From: Haloferax gibbonsii ATCC 33959
Lineage (GTDB): Archaea > Halobacteriota > Halobacteria > Halobacteriales > Haloferacaceae
Length of the DNA stretch: 53,113 nucleotides
Direction: 5' to 3'
Assembly: GCF_000336775.1 (NCBI RefSeq)
Contig: NZ_AOLJ01000011.1
Span: 326,046-379,158, forward strand
Part shown: positions 51,878 to 53,113 of the stretch, piece after piece
Position numbering within the stretch: the first letter of the stretch is position 1
Layout of the letters: every line of letters starts with the position of its first letter
Program-made: the position numbers and the translations under genes
The notes under the pieces: model-generated
Database searches by the model: none
What the model saw: the letters and a program-made list of their open reading frames with translations, nothing else
Told to the model about the DNA's origin: nothing

Positions 51878-52861
51878 TCACCAGCGATGGTGCACGTGTT
51901 CGCGCGCGTACGCGTCATACGCTTCTTCGACGTGCTGGAACTGCTCCGCCGACAGCGGCGGGAGCGACGCCGCGGCGACGTTGTCGCGGATGTGTTCCGG
52001 CGAGGTCGACCCGGGGATGATGGTGCTCACGGCGTCGAACGAGAGAATCCAGCGGAGCGTGAACTGCGCGAGCGACACTCCCTCGGGAACGACCTCTGCT
52101 ATCGAGTCCGCGGCGGCGAGACCGTCTTCGAACGGGATTCCGGCGAACGTCTCGCCCACGTCGAACGCCTCGCCGTTTCGGTTGTAGTTCCGGTGGTCGT
52201 CCTCGCCGAACTCGGCGTCTTCGGAGAGCGCGCCGGTGAGCAGCCCCGACGCCAGCGGGACGCGGACGATGACGCCGACGTTCCGGCGCTGTGCCTCCCG
52301 GAAGAACAGTTCGGCCGGCCGCTGTCGGAGCGGGTTGAAGATTATCTGCACCGTCTCGACGCCGTCGTACTCGATGGCTTTGAGGCCGTCTTCGGCCTTC
52401 TCGACGCTCACGCCGTAGTGGTCTATCTTCCCGCCGTCGCGGAGGTCAGAGAGCGCGTCGAACACCTCCGGCTGGTAGTACACGTCCCGCGGCGGGCAGT
52501 GGAGTTGGACGAGGTCGAGCGAGTCGACACCGAGGTTGTCCCGGCTTCGGTCCACGAACCGTTCGAGGTTCTCGCGGTTGTAGCCGTCCGCCTCGTGCGG
52601 GTCGAGTCGTCGCCCCGCCTTGGTGGCGACGGTGACGTCGTCGTCGCGGTCGTCGAGCACGTCGCCGATTCGGCGTTCGCTGTCGCCGTCGCCGTACACG
52701 TCCGCGGTGTCGAGGAAGTTAATGCCCGCGTCGAGCGCGGCTTCGATGGCGTCGTACGCCTCTTCGTCGGTCACTGGACCCCAGCTACCGCCGAGTTGCC
52801 ACGTTCCCAGCGCGACCTCAGAGACGTCGAATCCAGTCGTACCGAGCGGTCGAGAATCCAT
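51878..52861 (-). CDS. Aldo/keto reductase
   Basis: 327 residues. LGTTGFDVSEVALGTWQLGG, NFLDTADVYGDGDSERRIG (Asp, Tyr), VTVATKAGRR (Lys), LDLVQLHCPP (His) make the catalytic tetrad; the end VSTIIPGSTSPEHIRDNVAA is the NADPH-binding part. A general carbonyl reductase or dehydrogenase; substrate unknown. Confidence 0.93.
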   Translation of the reverse strand: MDSRPLGTTGFDVSEVALGTWQLGGSWGPVTDEEAYDAIEAALDAGINFLDTADVYGDGDSERRIGDVLDDRDDDVTVATKAGRRLDPHEADGYNRENLERFVDRSRDNLGVDSLDLVQLHCPPRDVYYQPEVFDALSDLRDGGKIDHYGVSVEKAEDGLKAIEYDGVETVQIIFNPLRQRPAELFFREAQRRNVGVIVRVPLASGLLTGALSEDAEFGEDDHRNYNRNGEAFDVGETFAGIPFEDGLAAADSIAEVVPEGVSLAQFTLRWILSFDAVSTIIPGSTSPEHIRDNVAAASLPPLSAEQFQHVEEAYDAYAREHVHHRW

Positions 52862-52957
52862 GGCGTCCGATTTCGGACAGACGGGGGTAAATGACGGGGT
52901 CGCGGCGAGATATACGCCGATTGTTCGTGAGGGTTCGAACGAAGTCGGGTCCTGACT

Positions 52958-52975
52958 GCTCTCCCCGATTTGAAC
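52958..52975 (-). repeat. Detached 18-bp copy of tRNA-Tyr 3' part (att scar)
   Basis: GCTCTCCCCGATTTGAAC is identical to 53042-53059 inside the tRNA-Tyr gene (T-arm and acceptor). It lies 64 bp beyond the tRNA 3' end. Such fragments mark the border left by an integrase that uses the tRNA 3' half as attB. Confidence 0.6.
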
Positions 52976-53038
52976 TCACTCGCAACGCTTCGCGTCGCTC
53001 GCTGCTCAAACCGGCTCGACCGGGTTTTGCAAGCAAAA

Positions 53039-53112
53039 TCCGCTCTCCCCGATTTGAACGGGGGACAAGCCGATCTACAGTCGGCTGCTCTGCCAGGCTG
53101 AGCTAAGAGCGG
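53039..53112 (-). tRNA. tRNA-Tyr (anticodon GTA)
   Basis: Folds fully: acceptor CCGCTCT/AGAGCGG, D arm GCTC/GAGC, anticodon arm GCCGA-CTGTAGA-TCGGC with GTA at 53076-53078, T arm CCCCG-TTCAAAT-CGGGG, discriminator A. No encoded CCA. Downstream on the minus strand TTTTGC-TT-GCAAAA can form a short hairpin. Confidence 0.95.
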
Positions 53113-53113
53113 T

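Overview
The window comes from a haloarchaeon, most likely Haloferax or a close relative. Evidence: very high GC, acidic proteomes, mostly leaderless genes with TATA boxes about 25-30 nt upstream, HNH proteins with homing-associated repeats, FilR1/DUF1724-type regulators, a haloarchaeal B12-salvage operon with cbiZ/cobY/cbiB, a MinD homologue with a small overlapping partner gene, and a Tat lipoprotein signal on the TctC protein. The genus call is inference from gene order and protein character, not from a search.

Region 1 (1 to about 18,330) is accessory DNA that looks plasmid-like or like an integrated element. It carries a truncated DUF234-type ATPase, two copies of a winged-helix plus small TumE-like protein cassette (1436-2506 and 13920-14893), an HNH protein flanked by a 25-bp duplication, an OB-fold protein, a roughly 1.1-kb very GC-rich stretch with repeated hairpin cores, a helix-hairpin-helix protein, a secreted Ca-binding TSP3-repeat protein, a 1197-residue DNA-translocase ATPase, a pentapeptide-repeat/ion-channel fusion, and a primase-polymerase next to a cluster of TACACCCC-N9-GGGGTGTA dyads and an ORB-like site (probable replication origin). 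Two directly repeated, foldable elements of about 115 bp (7362 and 14969) flank the translocase segment. No integrase or transposase is visible inside the window.

Region 2 (18,331 to 25,189) is a compact, divergently transcribed five-gene locus: a ribbon-helix-helix/SIS protein and a NodS-like methyltransferase on one side; on the other, a two-TM protein, a protein of unknown fold and a membrane-anchored JAMM-like protein with a very long disordered linker. I do not recognise this combination; it is my best candidate for an undescribed system.

Region 3 (25,591 to about 37,810) is a catabolic/transport neighbourhood: TctA, TctB and TctC of a tripartite tricarboxylate transporter, two MBL-fold paralogues with altered metal motifs, a zinc alcohol dehydrogenase, an RraA/HMG-aldolase family protein, an IclR regulator, an NAD-dependent epimerase-like dehydrogenase and two type-I dehydroquinate dehydratase paralogues. 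A shared motif (ACATCGTTGAAAC-like) precedes several of these and may be the IclR operator.

Region 4 (37,884 to 53,113) is ordinary chromosome: homoserine dehydrogenase with an ACT protein, a SnoaL-like protein, OsmC, MinD with a partner, then a tightly overlapping cobamide salvage operon (HAD, cbiB, cobS, cobY, cobT, cobD, cbiZ) followed by a second cobD-like gene that has lost the PLP-binding lysine. The window ends with a redoxin, an aldo/keto reductase and tRNA-Tyr(GTA), beside which lies a detached 18-bp copy of the tRNA 3' end, a typical scar of past integration.
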